A stretch of DNA of 64,000 nt from CBDBDZ01 sp965204215 (GTDB lineage Bacteria; Pseudomonadota; Gammaproteobacteria; Pseudomonadales; GM7GCV1): contig CBDBDZ010000014.1 in assembly GCA_965204215.1 (NCBI GenBank), positions 62,001 through 126,000 on the forward strand, written 5' to 3'. Position 1 is the stretch's first letter. The number at the start of each line of letters is the position of its first letter. The notes beneath the pieces were generated by a model. That model worked only from the letters and a program-made list of their open reading frames with translations, ran no database searches and was not told the DNA's origin. The position numbers and the translations under genes are program-made. Below, piece after piece: positions 62,367-64,000 of this stretch.

Positions 62367-63491
62367 ATGAACTTTGAATCACCCATTGTGCGCCGCCGCT
62401 CTAACCAAATTATGGTCGGCAATGTTCCTGTAGGTGGCGATGCCCCTATTGCGGTACAAAGTATGACCAATACTGAAACAACCGATATTGATGCAACTGT
62501 CGCTCAAATTAATGCAATGGTTGATGTGGGGGCAGATATTGTCAGGGTGTCAACGCCCACTATAGAAGCAGCAGAAGCTTTGGCTGAAATACGCAATCAA
62601 GTAACAGTGCCATTAGTTGCCGATATCCACTTTGATTACAAAATTGCTCTGAAAGTTGCCGATTGTGGGGCAGACTGTTTACGTATTAACCCTGGCAACA
62701 TAGGTAGAGAAGATAGAGTCAGGCAGGTGGTGGATAGAGCCAAAGACAAAAATATCCCTATTCGCATTGGTGTTAATGCAGGTTCCTTAGAAAAAGATTT
62801 GCAAAAGAAATATGGCGAACCTACAGCTGAAGCCCTGGTAGAGTCAGCTATGCGTCATATCGATATTTTGGACAAACTGGATTTTCCCAATTTTAAACTC
62901 AGCCTAAAGGCATCCGAAGTCTTTATGACCGTTGATGCATATCGACTAATTGCCAGTAAAATTGATCAACCACTGCATTTGGGTATTACCGAAGCTGGTA
63001 GCTTTCGCACAGGCACTGTTAAATCATCAGTAGGTTTAGGTTTATTATTAATGGATGGTATAGGAGACACATTGCGCATTTCTTTGGCAGCAGACCCAGT
63101 AGAAGAAGTACGTGTAGGCTGGGATTTGCTTAAAAGCCTTAAATTGCGTAACAAAGGTGTTAACTTAATTGCCTGCCCGAGTTGCTCCAGACAAAATTTT
63201 GACGTGATAAAAACTGTCAACGAATTGGAAATGCGCCTTGATGATATTAAAACCCCAATTGATGTTGCAGTAATTGGCTGTTATGTCAACGGACCTGGTG
63301 AGTCAAAAGTAGTGGATGTCGGCTTAACTGGTGCTGCATATGAGCACCTTGTCTACCAGGATGGCAAGCCCAGCAAAAAAATTGCGACGGAAAATATCGT
63401 TGATGATCTGGAAGCTATGATAAGGGCAAAGGTTGCGAAAAAGGAATTAGAGAAAGCGAATATCATTGCCAGCCAAGCCGCTGGATTATAA
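62367..63491 (+). CDS. ispG: 4-hydroxy-3-methylbut-2-enyl diphosphate synthase (GcpE)
   Basis: 374 residues. TIM barrel with APIAVQSMTNTETTDIDATV, LVADIHFDYKIALK, CLRINPGNIG and the [4Fe-4S] ligands CPSC (IACPSCSRQNFD) and GCYVNGPGESK. Penultimate step of the non-mevalonate isoprenoid path, which this organism therefore uses. It depends on ErpA-type cluster delivery in E. coli. hisS begins one base after its stop. rodZ, often before ispG, is absent. Confidence 0.96.
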   Translation: MNFESPIVRRRSNQIMVGNVPVGGDAPIAVQSMTNTETTDIDATVAQINAMVDVGADIVRVSTPTIEAAEALAEIRNQVTVPLVADIHFDYKIALKVADCGADCLRINPGNIGREDRVRQVVDRAKDKNIPIRIGVNAGSLEKDLQKKYGEPTAEALVESAMRHIDILDKLDFPNFKLSLKASEVFMTVDAYRLIASKIDQPLHLGITEAGSFRTGTVKSSVGLGLLLMDGIGDTLRISLAADPVEEVRVGWDLLKSLKLRNKGVNLIACPSCSRQNFDVIKTVNELEMRLDDIKTPIDVAVIGCYVNGPGESKVVDVGLTGAAYEHLVYQDGKPSKKIATENIVDDLEAMIRAKVAKKELEKANIIASQAAGL

Positions 63492-63492
63492 T

Positions 63493-64000
63493 ATGAGCGA
63501 TAACATTCAATCAATAAGAGGGATGAATGACTTATTGCCTGGCGATTCAGCACGCTGGCAGTGGGTTGAGGGCAGAATTATTGATGTAATGCAGCGTTAT
63601 GGTTATAAGCAGATTCGTTTTCCTATAGCGGAAAAAACAGAGTTGTTTTGTCGTTCTATTGGCGAAGTTACCGATATTGTCGAAAAGGAAATGTACACCT
63701 TTAATGACCGTAGTGGAGAGTCGATAACACTGCGCCCAGAGGGCACAGCAGGTTGCGTGCGCGCAGCAATGCAGCACAATTTACTGGAAACGCCTCAGCG
63801 TCTCTGGTATCAAGGGCCAATGTTTCGCTATGAACGCCCACAAAAGGGAAGGTCGCGGCAATTTCATCAATTTGGTGTTGAGATATTCGGCTTGGAAGGT
63901 CCTGATATTGACGCCGAATTAATTGCCATGACAGCACAGTTCTGGCATGAATTGGGGGTCAGTGATGCATTGACGTTACAGTTGAATTCATTGGGTACAG
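63493..64000 (+). CDS. hisS: Histidyl-tRNA synthetase, N-terminal part (cut by window end)
   Basis: 169 residues seen. It starts MSDNIQSIRGMNDLLPGDS and shows class II motif 1 and 2 regions (ITLRPEGTAGCVRAAMQHNL, WYQGPMFRYERPQKGRSRQFHQFG). Charges tRNA-His, whose gene is 1.5 kb upstream. The gene runs past base 64000. It begins one base after ispG and is probably co-transcribed. Confidence 0.95.
   Translation, partial: MSDNIQSIRGMNDLLPGDSARWQWVEGRIIDVMQRYGYKQIRFPIAEKTELFCRSIGEVTDIVEKEMYTFNDRSGESITLRPEGTAGCVRAAMQHNLLETPQRLWYQGPMFRYERPQKGRSRQFHQFGVEIFGLEGPDIDAELIAMTAQFWHELGVSDALTLQLNSLGT

Noticed and set aside
1..64000. CRISPR array, prophage, integron or complete insertion sequence
   Set aside because: No regularly spaced direct repeats, no cas, integrase, transposase or phage structural motifs were seen; only the dispersed non-coding repeats described above.

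Overview
The window is about 64 kb of AT-rich gammaproteobacterial chromosome spanning the replication origin. Gene order (prfB-lysS, def-fmt-rsmB-trkA-trkH beside dnaA-dnaN-recF, argC-DUF6776-bactofilin-erpA, ispG-hisS, a Pro-Arg-His tRNA cluster) points to a Pseudomonadales/Cellvibrionales-like lineage. This is inferred from synteny and protein motifs, not from a database search. Genes are packed, and several convergent pairs overlap at their stops. Decayed gene fragments and a dispersed repeat suggest ongoing erosion, as in a host-associated or recently streamlined bacterium.

Layout. 1-5 kb: end of sbcB, a small Fe-S protein, a DUF1330 protein, then an eroded accessory stretch (tail of an outer-membrane barrel, truncated copA, a LysR regulator, a broken glutathione S-transferase, an intact CaiB/BaiF CoA-transferase and another short remnant). 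5-17 kb, all on the minus strand: putA, lysS, prfB, trkH, trkA, rsmB, fmt, def. 16.9-17.5 kb: candidate oriC with a perfect DnaA box and an AT-rich block. 17.5-21.3 kb: dnaA, dnaN and recF, with two parS-like 16-mers inside recF; gyrB does not follow. 21.3-26.5 kb (minus): an amidase and a 1499-residue single-chain biotin-dependent carboxylase with the domain order AccA-like CT, AccD-like CT, biotin carboxylase, biotinyl domain. 26.7-37.5 kb: proS, pabB, holC, a SPOR protein, murI and an AddB/AddA-like nuclease-helicase pair. 37.5-45.7 kb (minus): argF, erpA, bactofilin, DUF6776, argC, trpE, ridA, spoT, rpoZ. 46-54 kb: a membrane J-domain protein, mutY, pepQ, pdxB, dtd, tag, an LptF/LptG permease, pepA and a periplasmic TPR-like protein. 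54.4-58.4 kb: a thiolase / choline-sulfatase / KAS III cluster. 58.5-64 kb: a YHS protein, a 5'-nucleotidase, yajC, bcp, mdh, three tRNAs, ispG and the start of hisS.

How it fits together. Most genes are housekeeping: replication and segregation, translation (two complete aminoacyl-tRNA synthetases, RF2, formylation/deformylation, dtd, tRNAs), DNA repair (sbcB, recF, addAB, mutY, tag), amino-acid and cofactor synthesis (argF, argC, trpE, pabB, pdxB), stringent response (spoT, rpoZ) and envelope (murI, SPOR protein, lptG, bactofilin, amidase).

Most worth checking: (i) a short motif, AACCCRRATTATGCA, that recurs at gene boundaries and supplies or abuts start and stop codons (putA, pepQ, pdxB, the KAS III gene, yajC), with a second repeat block shared between 1.8 kb and 46 kb; (ii) paired parS sites in recF; (iii) the fused carboxylase with the two CT halves in reversed order; (iv) prfB without its usual programmed frameshift; (v) the thiolase-betC-KAS III cluster. 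No CRISPR array, rRNA, prophage or intact transposase was seen.
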